Of a stretch of 64,000 nt of DNA, positions 49,911 through 61,381 are shown in pieces. Numbering within the stretch: position 1 is the first letter of the stretch; each line of letters opens with the position of its first letter. Position numbers and translations under genes: made by a program. The notes under the pieces were generated by a model. That model was not told the origin of the DNA and ran no database searches. It worked only from the letters and a program-made list of their open reading frames with translations. The stretch is taken from the NCBI RefSeq assembly GCF_037126465.1, contig NC_088206.1, positions 52,432,841 through 52,496,840 of the forward strand, read 5' to 3'. This DNA is from Ornithodoros turicata (Eukaryota > Arthropoda > Arachnida > Ixodida > Argasidae).

Positions 49911-52455
49911 TGAAGTGGTTATTATGTCTTCCATATGAAAGTTGCTAATTAGCAAATCCAGTGTGTTGGAGGAGCAGTTCTTAAATATATTTGACAGGAC
50001 AAGGCTATGGTGATCGAGAAACTCAAGGAGATAAGAGACCTTGAGCCTTAGTTCTCCAGTTGAGCCTTGGTATTTCGACGCAAACAGACTTGTGATTACT
50101 AGAGCCCGGATTTTTAAGCACGAAAAAAAAAAAACTTGTTTTTTGGCACCTATAAAAGGCGCAAAAAAAAAAACATTTAGGGACCAAAAATGGCATTATT
50201 GACACCATAAACTTATTAATTTTTTTCATCTGTAGCTTTGAAAGTGCAAAAACAAAGTGAATAAATAACTTTCATCTGCAAGAACAATATGATAAATGAG
50301 AGTTGTGGAAATTGATGTTCTGAGGCTGGAACATAGAGAAAGGATAAACACACCAAAGCACAGTGACTTCCTTCTTTCGTGAGAGTTCATTTTTGCTGCA
50401 CGAAACGCAAAGCTTATCCATCCTACTGTGGTCACGAGGCTTCTAGTCATTGCCACCCGTTTAACGACACTTCTCAGAATGGCTTGTCACGGGCAGCGTA
50501 CTGGCGCTATGCGAGATGGGCTTGGAACATCTGAGGTTTTAGTCTAACGCGCAAATTTCTTAGTCCTAGAATCTTTGAAGCTTCACCTTCTACATTTCGT
50601 TTTCAGCATTACCACAAGACTCGCACTAGCAGGCAAATATGGGGGATCAATTCTGCTTACACTAGACATGGTGTCACTTTCGCTCGTGTACCTATGGCTA
50701 TAGTGGACTAGAAACTCCACTCTGGCCCTGACTGCCCGCAAGGAGTTCAGCTTCCTCATGTTGCAAAACTGTAGGGATAGTACCGGGCCTGTGCTGTGCC
50801 TCTCTTCGTTCGTCACACCCCTCATTTACCCCACACCCGACAACACCGTTACAAAACATGCCTATATTTTACAATTACGACGTGCAAAACCACGCAATGC
50901 TAGAAAGTAGAGAAAGAACGAGCAACTGTACAGAGTAAGAGATTATCAATTATCAGCTTTACATTTCAGCACCTTTGAGATGCTCGCGCCTTTCAAGCGA
51001 TTGATGGCTTCAAAAGGATGTGCGACGTGACCAATGTCAATTTCACCTGGCCAGTGAAGTTTCGCCACCGCCTTAGAGCTGTTAAAGGCATTTTTCGATG
51101 TGTAATCGGAGTTTTAGGCATCTTTGGCAAAATAGGCACTAATGCTGGAATAAGCATTTATAGGCACTATCAAATCGATACAGGAGGTTCCTCAGTACCC
51201 AGTTCGTGCTCCTGTATTGATAAGGCACTATTGCAACCGCACAAACAAAAAAAGGCAATTGCTTAGGAATCTGGGCTGCAGTGATTACTTTCGAGGTCGT
51301 ACCGTCGAAAGGCAGGAACAGATGCATGAACAGCCATAAGGACACCCCCACAAATTTGTAGACCCAATGAGCCATAATGTCTGTCACGTCAGAAGACCTG
51401 ATATTCGTTACCAAAATAATCGGAACTAAGAAAATGTGAATGCAACCAAGTTTCGGTAATCCATATATTATCGTAACTGGAAGCCACAGGCTAGCTGAGA
51501 ATACTCCCCTTGTGCGGAGACCTCTAGCGTTCTGATAATATACAGAAAACATGTTAGTCATGCCGAATGTACAGATAAAGTAGTAGCACTTAGAGTAGCC
51601 TCCAGTGAAGGAATTCTGTCACAAAATACACGGCACAAATAGCCCTCTGGCCAAAGATCTCGATTGTGGATTAGATGAAAGATGGCGCTATCCGTTACTA
51701 CACAAAAGGAAGAGTAGGAGCTGTAGCGTGTTAAATTCAGCCTGTTAAATTTGCAATGTTTCATGTGTGTTTCTGCTGTAGTGTTTGTGGACAAGAAAGA
51801 GTTCCCTCTTAATGTGAAGCTAAGATTTCGGCATATCACCTTGATGATTGGGTTATGCTGGGGGTTATGGGAAACCAAATAGAAAACGTGTCAGAGAACT
51901 TCTCAGACAAAGCATTCAAAACATGTCACCATAAGTTAGTGAAGAGGCCTTGATCAAAAATGCTGTGACGAAGTTGTGCTCAAAGTCGGGTTACCGATGC
52001 ATTAGTACAACAAGTGATCAAGTTATTGCAAGCCTATAGTGTTGCTCTCTGCAGCGGTTGGCCGGTGTTCGAGAGCCGCTTCGTGCTCGTGAATTTCTTC
52101 CCGGTCTGTCTGGTTCTCGTTAGGGCTTGTGCCCCGCAAAACGATGTATTGAACTTCATCGTGTCGTGGTGTCTGAACGAGAGACTCTTGTAATTAGTTT
52201 GATCCTCTCTTCTGTGCGACAAACGTGACGTCCCGATTCATAATTACACGCTTCTCTTGAGGGTCGTAGAAACGGTAACCTTTCCTGTCGATGCAGTAGC
52301 CGAGGAATATGACAGGCTTGCTTCGATTGTCCAGCTTCGTCCTGTACCTATCGGGAACGGATATGTAGGCAAGACATCATAAGGTTTTGAAGTACTTCAC
52401 CGTCTGAGGTCTCTTTGTAAACACTTCTTCGGGGAGTTTTCCATTCAGAACTGTT

Positions 52456-52815
52456 TTAACTGCATCTATTCCGGACATACGCAGCAGTGTTCATGGCCTC
52501 AGCCCAAAATACGGGCGGGAGCTTGGACTCTGCCAACATTGATCTTGCAGTTTCTACTAGGGTGCGGTTCATGCGCTCCGCGATTCCGTTTTGAGCTGGT
52601 GAATGCGGAACAGTCTTCTCATGAATGACTCCTTTGTTCCCCAAAAAACGCTCGAGGTGTTCACCAAGACATTCCCCACCGTTGTCTGTTCGCAACCTCT
52701 TGACTTTTCTTCCTGTTTGTACTTCTGCTTGACGTACAAAATGTATAATTTTGTCCCCTGCTTCATCCTTGTATTTGAGGAAGTAGACGAAGACTTTTCT
52801 ACTATGGTCATCCAC
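52456..52815 (-). pseudogene. Copia integrase catalytic core
   Basis: 119 codons with VDDHSRKVFVYFLKYKDEA, LRTDNGGECLGEHLERFL and HSPAQNGIAERMNRTLVETA. TDNGG and the Glu of IAERMN are the second and third catalytic acids. The first Asp (HADLCGP) is in the neighbouring frame; a short CATTTACTTTA duplication at 52836-52858 separates the two. Confidence 0.88.
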
Positions 52816-52842
52816 AATGATGAGGGCGTATTTACTTCACAT

Positions 52843-53469
52843 TTACTTTACATTTACTTTACCAATCGATAATACTGGAAACGGACCACAAAGGTCGGCA
52901 TGCAGCAATTCCAGTACGTAATCCCTTGGTTTAGCGTTTATGGACTTGAACGAAGTCCTTGGCTGCTTCGCTGTAAGGCACTCTTCACATTGGGGATGTT
53001 CGCGTTGGATGGAGGGTAAACCCCTGATAACGTGTCGTTGACCCATCTGTATCAATGTATCGAAGTTCAAATGACACATACGCCGGTGCCACACCATACT
53101 GTCATTCTTTTTTAAGGTTTTCGCAACCTCTGTGGAGGATGACGTCACTTCCCCATTCAGTCTGTAGATTCCTGCTTCTTTGGCCCCCGAGAAAACGAAC
53201 CGGTTTCCTTTGAAAGCAGTACTTTCGTCCCCGCTGAATGTGACGATGATACCACTGTCGCTTAGTTTGGAAACGGAGATCAAATTGTCCGCCATTCCGG
53301 GTACATACAGGACTTCCTTTGCTGCCAATGTGTTGACAACACTTCCGTTTTTCACTTTGAACATGACTGTTCCAGTTCCGCAGGCGTTCATAACCTTCCC
53401 GTCCGCCAAAGTCACCTTTCTTCCCTCATCATTTTTGAAGTTGGTTGAAACTTCCTTTCTGCCTGTCAT
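52843..53469 (-). pseudogene. Copia protease end and pre-integrase zinc finger
   Basis: Begins MTGRKEVSTNFKNDEGRKVT; VLYVPGMADNLISVSKLSDSG is the conserved Copia segment between protease and integrase. MVWHRRMCHLNFDTLI and QCEECLTAKQPRTSF form the HHCC zinc site. Ends just after HADLCGPFP. The frame upstream supplies IDSCASNH, in which the usual DSG is DSC. Confidence 0.88.
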
Positions 53470-54332
53470 ATGATTGCTGGCACAAGAATCGATAGACCAC
53501 TTAAGTAGATTCTCTGCCGTTCAACATTCGACTGCGCCAAAAGCGTAGTGATGACCTTGGCCGTTGTCCTGGTGAAACTCGTGCCTAGAAAAAGACTTGG
53601 CCATTCGGGCCCCTGTCTTGGTCTCTCGGGTCTGGTATCCTGTTGTCCTGATTTCGAAGGATGAGAATCAGAGACTTTTCTATTGTCTTGTCGGGAGTAG
53701 CACTCTCGAGCGAAGTGGCCAGGTTTCCCACAGTGGTAGCACTTTACTTTCTTGCTGTCCCTTGGTCTGCCTGAAGAAATCCTAACCTTGCACGCCGCCT
53801 CATCCGTTGACGTAGTTTGACGTCCTTCTTGTAGCAGTGCATATTTCACTTTCTCAGGAGTGATGTTTGCCATTGAACAGGCGTTAAAACTTCTTGCAAC
53901 ACCATAATACGGACGTGGCAACCCCTGAAGCGCTACCGATGCTACCTCCGAGTCGTCGAGAGAGTCTCCCAGTATGGGGCGCAGCACTTTGGCTACGACA
54001 AACGTCCAGCGAAATTTTCTTGGCAGGCCAAAGTCCAGCGTCAAATTGCGCTCGCCATACGAGGGAATCGGTGAACCGTTGGCAGCTTGCAAGGATGGTC
54101 CGTTGGACGGTCGATGACGCTCGTGGGGCAAAGGGGGAACGGCGCTAATCTGGGCCCCAGTGTCGACGAGAAACTGCAGACCTGATAGTCGGTCGGTGAG
54201 AAAAAACAGACGACTTTGTGCCGTACCTACTCCGTTCGTCGTCCCTAACGGCCGGCGGGCTCGTTTCCCGGCCACTGACATGGCGGGGAACACTGGCGAG
54301 CCGATGCGCCGAAGTTGAAATGATACCAGCAA
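53466..54332 (-). pseudogene. in-frame fusion of Gypsy protease to Copia gag tail
   Basis: One open frame of 288 codons. The first part is a Gypsy protease (FLTDRLSGLQFLVDTGAQIS AVPP, then VVAKVLRPILGDS). From about residue 139 it becomes Copia gag (DSEVASVALQGLPRPYYGVA ...) and the zinc knuckle CYHCGKPGHFARECYSR. There is no stop or shift at the join near 53935. Overlaps the gag frame by 88 nt at its start, as in frameshift-expressed Gypsy pol. Confidence 0.82.
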
Positions 54333-55147
54333 TAAGCCGACGTGGGCGGTGGAGCAAGTGCTGGGGACCGAAACCTGCCAATGCTTCTGCGAGAGTTCGG
54401 CGGCGGTGATTGTTGCCGTCGAGCCGCCGGCTGCCGGTTAGGCGATGCCGGGGAGAGGGATCTGCGCGTATCTCGGGTGGCCTGAAGTTGGAGACACAAA
54501 TTTTCCACTGAAGTTTCCAGGGCGCGGAGGCGAGAATCTATATCGCCGCAGCCCCGGAGGGTGCTGGCGGGATGGACAGCTGCGATCGACGCTTCACCTT
54601 CTTCCATTAGCTTGTCCGCCAAAAGAGCGAGGTCCGGTAGCGATGATGGCTGGGAGACAACGAGTAGACTACGGACAATGGATGGCAGTCGCCGTAAAAA
54701 AAGCTCCCTCAGACAGTCTTCATCGAACGTACTTGTTTTCTCTCCGAGAAGGGCGTAGAGACGCCGCAGAAGCTGAGAGGGTTTGCTGTCGCCCAGCTCC
54801 TCAGTCGAAAGTAAGCGGTTCAGTCGCTCGGTAGCAGACGCCTGAAACCTGCGAAGGAGCTTCTGCTTCAGATCCTGGTACTGCAAAGTAGTGGGAGGGC
54901 TGGCTATTATGTCCGCGACTTCGACGATATCGCGCTCAGAAAGCGCCCGAATGACCAGGTGGTACCTTGACAGCTCGGAACGAACTCCCTTTAACGCGAA
55001 TTCTGATTCGGCTTGTGCGAACCAAAGCTGGGGGTTCGTCGGCCAGAAGTCAGGAAGGCGACATGCCGCGGTGACCGTAGCAATTTCAACTGAGCTGCCG
55101 GTGTCGCCGGTGCCGGTTGGGCGTTGCGGTTCTGACGTGAGAGACAT
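54245..55147 (-). CDS. gag: Gypsy gag
   Basis: 300 codons, uninterrupted. FWPTNPQLWFAQAESEFALK, DIIASPPTTLQYQDLKQKLL RRFQ and LRELFLRRLPSIVRSLLVV are typical of arthropod Mag-type Gypsy gag. A coiled-coil-like stretch (DSRLRALETSVENLCLQLQ) and a basic, Pro/Arg-rich C-terminus with WYHFNFGASARQC follow. It starts 3 nt inside the leader from the primer-binding site. Its partner pol is truncated after the protease. Confidence 0.88.
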   Translation of the reverse strand: MSLTSEPQRPTGTGDTGSSVEIATVTAACRLPDFWPTNPQLWFAQAESEFALKGVRSELSRYHLVIRALSERDIVEVADIIASPPTTLQYQDLKQKLLRRFQASATERLNRLLSTEELGDSKPSQLLRRLYALLGEKTSTFDEDCLRELFLRRLPSIVRSLLVVSQPSSLPDLALLADKLMEEGEASIAAVHPASTLRGCGDIDSRLRALETSVENLCLQLQATRDTRRSLSPASPNRQPAARRQQSPPPNSRRSIGRFRSPALAPPPTSAYCWYHFNFGASARQCSPPCQWPGNEPAGR

Positions 55148-55150
55148 AGC

Positions 55151-55171
55151 CGGAAAACGTTCGGGTCACCA
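55151..55171 (-). promoter_or_regulatory. primer-binding site of the Gypsy element
   Basis: On the minus strand TGGTGACCCGAACGTTTTCC lies 3 nt after the LTR end CCTCCACA. TGGTGACCC is a common Gypsy primer-binding start. It overlaps the approach to the gag start codon (55147). Confidence 0.75.
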
Positions 55172-55174
55172 GTT

Positions 55175-55476
55175 TGTGGAGGCAGGTTGCAACAGTAGTT
55201 TATTCCAACGAATAAACGAGCGGTTCGAGAGAAACGGGGTGTGCGCGCGATGCCCATGCGCATCCCGTCAGGTCATCTTCCTCCGCTACACCCTCAACCG
55301 TTCACTCCTGTTCAAAATGGGCCGCGTCTCATCTCCCACTTGCCACTCCTTGGCCCTGTGCAGCCAGCTAACCAGTGGAGAGTCACAAAAGCGGTGCTCC
55401 GCTTTCTGCGTGACACGGGTTCCTGGCGCGTGAGCGCGTTCCTGGCAGCGCGTGAGCACCGTAGTATCGTTGCACA
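55175..55476 (-). repeat. 5' LTR of the Gypsy element
   Basis: 302 bp; on the minus strand it starts TGTGCAACGATACTACGG and ends CTGCCTCCACA, giving TGTG...CACA termini. AATAAACGAGCGG on the plus strand and TTATTCGTTGGAATAAACTA on the minus strand near its end could serve polyadenylation. There is no matching 3' LTR within the chimera; an inverted partial copy of its start is at 56769-56815. Confidence 0.75.
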
Positions 55477-55489
55477 GTTCATGCTTTTG

Positions 55490-56751
55490 CAGTGGTGGGC
55501 GGTATCGCAGATACATGTATCTTCAATACAATCTTTCGATACATTTTGTGTATCGGTATTAGGTATCGCGTGCCAAAAATGAGAGTATCTGAGTATCGGT
55601 ATCCAAAATACATTTTTAGTGTATCGTGTATTTTAACGATACTCGATACTAAAAGAAGACGCAAATATTGAGTTGTTGTGAGACTTAGGGTTGGCGGCGC
55701 TCGCTCAGGCGGTAGTACAAGCCAGGCCGCAGCGGCGTAGACATGTCGACCATAAATTCGTTTGAAGCTTACGTCCGCGCGCGCGCTCCATCGTCAAGGT
55801 CGCCCGGAGAGGAAGCCCGGGCCCTGCCCTGGGACGCCCTCGTGGGCGCGCGCGGCTTCTAGTTGGTTCCAGAAGAATCTCTTCCGTCTCTTTCTACGGC
55901 GGGCGCGCCGAAAACGCCTTACACAGGACCAACCTCACGGCTTCTGGAACTGCGCTGCCCGATGTCCCCCTCCTCAGAGCGCAAGAGCTCGTCCACTTGA
56001 CTTGAAGTGTGGATTCCGCGTCTGCCATGCGGAAAGAATAACCGCCGGCTTAGCTTGAGCACTGTAACCCGTTCTACAGCTCACAATTCACAACGGCCAA
56101 CTAAGAAAATGAAGTCAGAGGCAAAGTCAGAGGCTACCGGGTAATTACTGCAGTACCAAACGATAAAAGCAGCAGAAAAAAAGTTTCAGGTTTAGTCGTA
56201 TGTATAGTCAAGTGCTCACAGACTGGTACGCACGAAGAACATTGTCTTAAAGAATTGTTTTTTGCTAGGCTGCTTATTGATGCGATCGTTTCAACGTACC
56301 CATGGCTTCAGTTTAAAGTTCTAACAAGACTAGCTGCTTAGACAGTGCAGCTTCATTAAATCCGTGCGGTCGGATACGTTCAAGCCCTGTCAGAAAAAGT
56401 GCGCTATAAAAATACACTAAAGGCTCTAGAAATAACGAATAAATGTTTTTACTTCCCAAATCATATTACCAGCTTTATTATAGTGTTATTTCAGTCATGT
56501 AAACTTCGCGAACCATAACACCAGCTTTATTATATTGTGATTTCAGTAATATAAACTTCGCTAATCATAACACCAGCCGTATTATATTCGGGATTTCAGT
56601 TATGTATCGAAGTATCGACGATACAGTACCGAGTATCTGTATCGAAAATCAATTTCGGTTCTGTATCTTGTATCGGTATCGGAAATACAATTTTTGAGGG
56701 TATCAGTATCGGCATCGAAGATACTTTTTTGAAGTATCTTGCCCAGCCCTG
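55490..56751. mobile_element. hAT-like non-autonomous element, GTATC-rich ends
   Basis: 1262 bp with 8-bp target duplication TGCTTTTG (55482-55489 and 56752-56759). Ends CAGTGGTGGGCGGTATC / mirror of GATACTTCAAAAAAGTATC...GCCCAGCCCTG. Both ends carry clusters of GTATCGATAC-type words, while the centre (55690-56200) is unrelated GC-richer DNA. Two tandem copies of ATAACACCAGCTTTATTATA-like sequence lie at 56450-56590. No transposase. Confidence 0.85.
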
Positions 56752-56768
56752 TGCTTTTGCAATGAGCG

Positions 56769-56820
56769 GCACTACGATGCTACGGTGCTCACGCGCTGCC
56801 AGGAACACGCTCCAGGGATC
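56769..56820 (+). repeat. inverted fragment of the Gypsy LTR start
   Basis: CTACGATGCTACGGTGCTCA and CGCGCTGCCAGGAAC match the first about 45 nt of the 55175-55476 LTR but on the opposite strand. With the hAT-like element removed, the two LTR starts face each other only about 25 bp apart. Confidence 0.7.
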
Positions 56821-56829
56821 CCCGTGAGC

Positions 56830-59080
56830 CGAGTGTCTTTTTCAATTTTTCTTGTTTTCATTTATTTGTTTATCTTTTTGTTATTTCATTTTCTCTTGTT
56901 TATATTTTGCCTTTCTTTTTTCTTTTTAGGAATAACAAGCCGGCGTGCTGCATGGCTGACCTTTCCCCTTTCTTTTTTCCTTATTTTTTTCTGCCAATAA
57001 ATCCCCCCCCCCCCCCGCCGCTCGTACACCTGTTCCAGAAAGTCGAAAAAGGCAACAGTAGCGGGGCTGGACTCTGCAGCTCATTTGGCTTACAGGTTCA
57101 AAGAGTGCGCCGAACAAGGAGCCAAATGGCTATGGCTAGGGGATTCTTCTGCCATATCAGTGCTTGGGAGGCTGAGTAGTTTCCGCTCATAGACGCAGCA
57201 TTGTCGTTGGGCTGCCCACGACCGTCCTTGATATCTGTATGCCAACGTGTGTCGCACAAGGACGCCCAACTTTCGTCTTGCAGACACGCGGCGCTTCTTG
57301 TGGAGACTTGGGTACTCGGTGGCGCAATATATCTATCCCTGATGGGGCCTACTCAATGGTGGTTGTGTACCAGTAATTAGAGCAGCCGTTAACGACCTTT
57401 CATAATTAATCGTCATAATTAGCGAAAATAGGTTAATGGCTTAATTGCAAGGTTGTAGAGCACAACCCTGAGGAGTCTAACCCATAAGAATCGAAACCGC
57501 AGCCCTAGTAAACAGGACACGAAAATCAACAAATTTTCGAGTTGCGGGAGTTGCGACAACTTTTTCCTATCATCCTCTCGCTGTCACCCTTTCTCAACTG
57601 ACATCAGGCTGCTCTTTGAAGCATGGGGCACACCCCTGACGGCTGCGTTCCAAAACAAATTCTCGAGTAGGAGTTCATCACGTGACAGATTTGTACTACA
57701 TCATGATCAAGTGTGATGTGATCCTCAAGTTGGTTTTGGAACGAGCGCGGAGTGCAATCCTCGACACGGCGACAGCAGACGACAGTGACATTGAGCTCCC
57801 GGACATCAGATCCCGTGGGCTGCAACTTTGTTTTGCTGTGACGGTGTTGACTTCGGTGTGGGGTGATCTACTTGAGTTTCCAAAGCGTTCACGCAGTGAA
57901 TTAGGGCTATATAACGCGCATTCCGAGAAACAGTAGCGTTCTTCTGGTCTGCAGCTAGCTCTAAAACGCACAGACACAGCTTGTGACCTTCACATGTAAC
58001 GAGCTGGTGTGCGTCGTATGTATGGTTCCGCGCATGCTGCTCTGAAGAAAACATCAGGTTGCAAAATCCGAACTGGAATTTCTGGGCGTCCTCAAGGGTG
58101 AAGCCGAGACGAGCAGCACCAAAACCAGACATCACCTCTGAGTTCTCTACTATAAGCTACCTCCATATAATAGTGAGTAGCGCGGGTCGATCTCGGGTGG
58201 CTATATACTTTCAAGTAAGCGACACGCTTTTGGAACTGGGGTCGTGACGTCGTCGAGTATAGGTACCCGGGTAAGTTCTGGAACGTAGCCATGTGTTTCA
58301 GTCTCAGAACACTTACTTTCCATCATGTTGAAGTTCTGAATTGTAATGCCTTGCCATTCTGAAGTGTTAGCGAATTTTAGTGGAATGGAAGGTATATTCA
58401 TGATAACTGCCCCGAAAAGATAATAACTCCGCCTTAACCCGAAAATTTAATAACCCGATGGCTGACATCACTTTTCTATTTGATTTCACAATTGTATTTA
58501 TTGTGTGAAGCGGAGAATACGTATCGTACCCTTTGTGAGGTCGACTATCTATTATATGAACGGTTTCCTCATGTAGCACATCCTGTGAACGTAATAGGCA
58601 ATGTACATAAAACACGCTGTCCTTACTTTTATTTTTCAATCAAAATCCAGTCTGTCTCCAGTAACCACAAGGGGATTACTTTAATTTTGAGTCAACGAAA
58701 AGCGACTAACGTTACAGGCGCCATGGAAGGAAATCGAGGATAAGCGAGTATATCTGAGCCACTAGTTCCGCTGCCGCTGATTATAGGGACGTTAACCCCA
58801 ACAGATGCGATGTGAGGAAATACTCGGTCGCTCCATCCGCATGTAGCCGTGAAATTATTTCCACCGCGTGCGGGTCTGTATAACTACATAGTATCCATGT
58901 TAGGGTCAATGCCATCCTCGCAGGTAACCTAGCTGTCCTCTGTGCTGATGTGGAAACAACCGCAAAATCCGCTTTGTTTTAACCGCCCTTCGTCCCGCGT
59001 CAGTGCTGCATTGTAGCGCATGAACTACCACCAACTCCCCTGCGTGCTGTATGTATCCGGTACTTGCGCTGTAATTAGTC
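56830..59080. other. no gene recognised
   Basis: T-rich run near 56835-56930, a 15-C run at 57003-57017, then mixed DNA. A 109-codon minus-strand frame (57806-58135, with FGFCNLMFSSEQHARNHTYD) has a vaguely zinc-finger spacing, but I cannot place it in a family. No terminal repeats seen. Confidence 0.3.
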
Positions 59081-59084
59081 GTTC

Positions 59085-59564
59085 ATGCAATATGAACTCT
59101 TTTTGTTTTTGCTTGGGTTCCGACTCTCACTTTTTCTTGGTGATCGTTCATCGTGGATGAAGCACTGTACACTCTCCCACGCCAATGTGATACAGACTGC
59201 TATCACAGATCACTTTGCTATATCTGTTGTATTAGATACACGTTTGTACTGTCAGGCGAAAAATAGCCAGTCTATGCGCTTTAACGCACAGATCTATGTG
59301 AATTATATAAGTAGTGTTGACTGGAGTAATGTTTACGATGCAGTTTGTGTTGATGACGCTTACGATAGATTTACTGCACATATTACTGATGGTCTTAGAA
59401 ATAGTACGACTACCTCAGTTACTAGAAACAGGTATGTTAGTTGCGTCTGTCCCTGGATGACCACTGGAGTTTTAAAATCTGTAAAGAAAAAACATAATGT
59501 TTGGAAGAAGGTAAAAAGAAATCCTTTTAGCGTGGCTTTACGGAACAGATACCTGATGTACTGA
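59085..59564 (+). pseudogene. LINE endonuclease end and linker
   Basis: HANVIQTAITDHFAISVVLD carries the (S/T)DH motif of AP-like endonucleases. CVCPWMTTGVLKSVKKKHNV WKK is the usual linker (PW.T..L...I..R). The frame stops at 59564 and continues in another frame. Confidence 0.8.
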
Positions 59565-59816
59565 AAGTGCTTGTCTAGGATCATCAGCTATACAAAAAGA
59601 AGGTACTATTGCTCCATGATTGTGAAATGTTCCAACACTAATGATAAGTGAAAGATCATTAATAGGTTTCTTAATAGATCTGGTCGTCATGTAGTTTCCA
59701 ACACGATAACTCATGATGGCATAACATATTGCGGCTCAGCTAATATCGCAACTGCTTTTAACAATTATTTTTCGACAGTTGCTTGCAGTACACAGAGTGC
59801 GCCGTCCGCTTCAGTC

Positions 59817-60719
59817 TTGCAGCATTCATCTCAATCTTTTTATTTGCGTCCTACTTGTTGCTCTGAAGTTTTGCCTACCATATCTTCGCTGCGCAATACA
59901 TATGCTGGCTATGATAACATATCTGTGTTAAACCTTAAACTCGTCCAAACTTTAATCTCCCCTGTTCTGGCACACATTGTTAATCTAGCTTTTCAACAGG
60001 GCAGATTTCCCGCGGTACTGAAAAGGGCAATTGTTGCGCCTATCTATAAAAAGGGGAATGTCTGTGATATTAAAAGCTACAGGCGAATATCTATCCCACC
60101 TGCTGTTAGTAAAGTCCTTGAAAAGCTAATTCATGACCGCTTAATGAGTTATCTTCAATCTTTCGACATTCTATACGCTAAACAATTCGGGTTCCGCAGT
60201 GGTTTGTCGACTGTGACTGCTCTCATAAATTTCGTCGAACGTGTCAAGCAATCAATTGACTCTGGCGGCGTTGCTTTATCTGTATTTGTTGACTTTTCCA
60301 AAGCTGTCGATTGCGTGAACCACAGAACTCTTTTGTCGAAACTTACCAGCTATGGAATATGTGGACCCGCCCACGACCTTCTGCGTAGCTATCTTGCTGA
60401 CCGCACACAAGTTGTCAGATATGATGGCGCACTATCGCTTGCTACGACACTCAACGTCGGTGTTCCTCAGGGATCTATTTTAGGGCCTCTCCTTTTCTTA
60501 ACATACATAAATGACCTTCCTAATCATATCGTGCATTCCGATGTGTTCTTGTACGCTGATGATACTACCTTACTTATCACAGGCCAAAATACAGAAGAAC
60601 TAATAGATAGACTACAAGTTGATTTAGATAGTTTGGAACAATGGTGTGGCAGCAATCATTTGAAGTTAAACTCTGATAAAACTGTTTGTATGCTATTTCA
60701 TTCCCCGCAGTGTCGCTAG
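59817..60719 (+). pseudogene. LINE reverse transcriptase core
   Basis: 300 codons. IVAPIYKKGNVCDIKSYRRI S.P, KQFGFRSGLSTVTALINF, SVFVDFSKAVDCVNHRTLLS, GVPQGSILGPLLFLTYINDL and LYADDTTLL supply all the palm motifs; the YADD active site is intact. SYRRIS replaces the usual NYRPIS. The RT core would be functional but for the frame breaks on both sides. Confidence 0.9.
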
Positions 60720-61381
60720 CTCTCCGGTCCCGACTATCTATCACCAGTACGCTACTTAGTTTTAGTAATGAAGCAAAATTTCTTGGTGTTGTGCTCGATA
60801 AGCACCTCCGCTTTCAGTCACACATTAGACATATCTCTAACAAAATTTCTTATGGTATTAGTGCACTTGTCAGGACACGACAATGCTTTCCTCGTTCTGT
60901 GCTCCTAAGCTTATATTTTTCTTTTGTCCATTCCCATATCGCCTACTGTGCCCCAGTCTGGGGCCTTACTTATAATTCTCACTTACGGGCACTGCAGGTG
61001 TTGCAGAATCGTGCTATAAAAATTATATTTAGCTTACCTTATCAGTTCCCTGTTTCTCCTGTGATGACTAATTACAGAATATTAAGTGTTCAACAAGTTA
61101 TTTCTCATAACGTCTTACTCATCGCGCGGTTGTATATTACCGGCTGTTCAGAATCAGAAATGTTTAGTTATAACCATTTGAAGGCAAAACGTGAAAGCAG
61201 GGCTTGTGCGGAGGGTCTGCTCAGTCTACCTCTAACAAAAACTAATTACGGTAAGCACTCATTTCTTTTCCGCAGTGTATGCGAGTGGAATCATTTACCA
61301 CCTGAAATAAGGAGGATTGCTAGCCCCAGAGCGTTTAAACTCCAAACTAAGAACTTCTTGCTATCTTCTTTACCTATGTAA
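60686..61381 (+). pseudogene. LINE RT thumb and C-terminus
   Basis: Overlaps the previous frame by 34 nt in another register. NEAKFLGVVLDKHLRFQSHI, LYFSFVHSHIAYCAPVWGLT and LTKTNYGKHSFLFRSVCEWN complete the protein. It ends SSLPM. A single-base change near 60700 would explain the shift. Confidence 0.88.

Larger units (their letters stand above)
47373..51565 (-). mobile_element. decayed Jockey/I-type LINE, minus strand
   Basis: On the minus strand the order is: endonuclease start FSVYYQNARGLRTR (51550), endonuclease end and linker (49192-49692: RYPYWFSRKLRCLMRRKL), RT (48285-48650: SVCHPLLLCTLSHYG, AGVPQGSYLGPLPFN), active-site region *ADDLKLLREI where Tyr is now a stop (about 48270), and the C-terminal part (47775-48206). 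The 3' end near 47375 reads ATAAAAATAAACTTG. Frameshifts and stops are throughout. A Thr-type SINE (49735-49910) is inserted. Near full length but dead. Confidence 0.8.
52030..53935 (-). mobile_element. Copia retrotransposon fragment: gag end, protease, integrase
   Basis: Minus strand, 5' to 3': gag tail (LPRPYYGVARSFNACSM... EKVKYALLQE), CCHC knuckle CYHCGKPGHFAREC (about 53700-53740), protease IDSCASNHMTG (53466-53500), the pre-integrase zinc motif HRRMCH...CEEC, integrase with Asp in HADLCGP, TDNGGE and GIAERMN, then the integrase tail with DRKGYRFYDPQEKRVIMNRD near 52220-52280. RT and RNase H are missing. Several frameshifts. Confidence 0.88.

Noticed and set aside
57003..57017. G-quadruplex or telomeric remnant
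   Set aside because: A single homopolymer C run without TTAGG-type repeats.
57806..58135. C2H2 zinc-finger gene
   Set aside because: The Cys/His spacing is not that of a C2H2 finger, and no splice-bounded partner exon was found.
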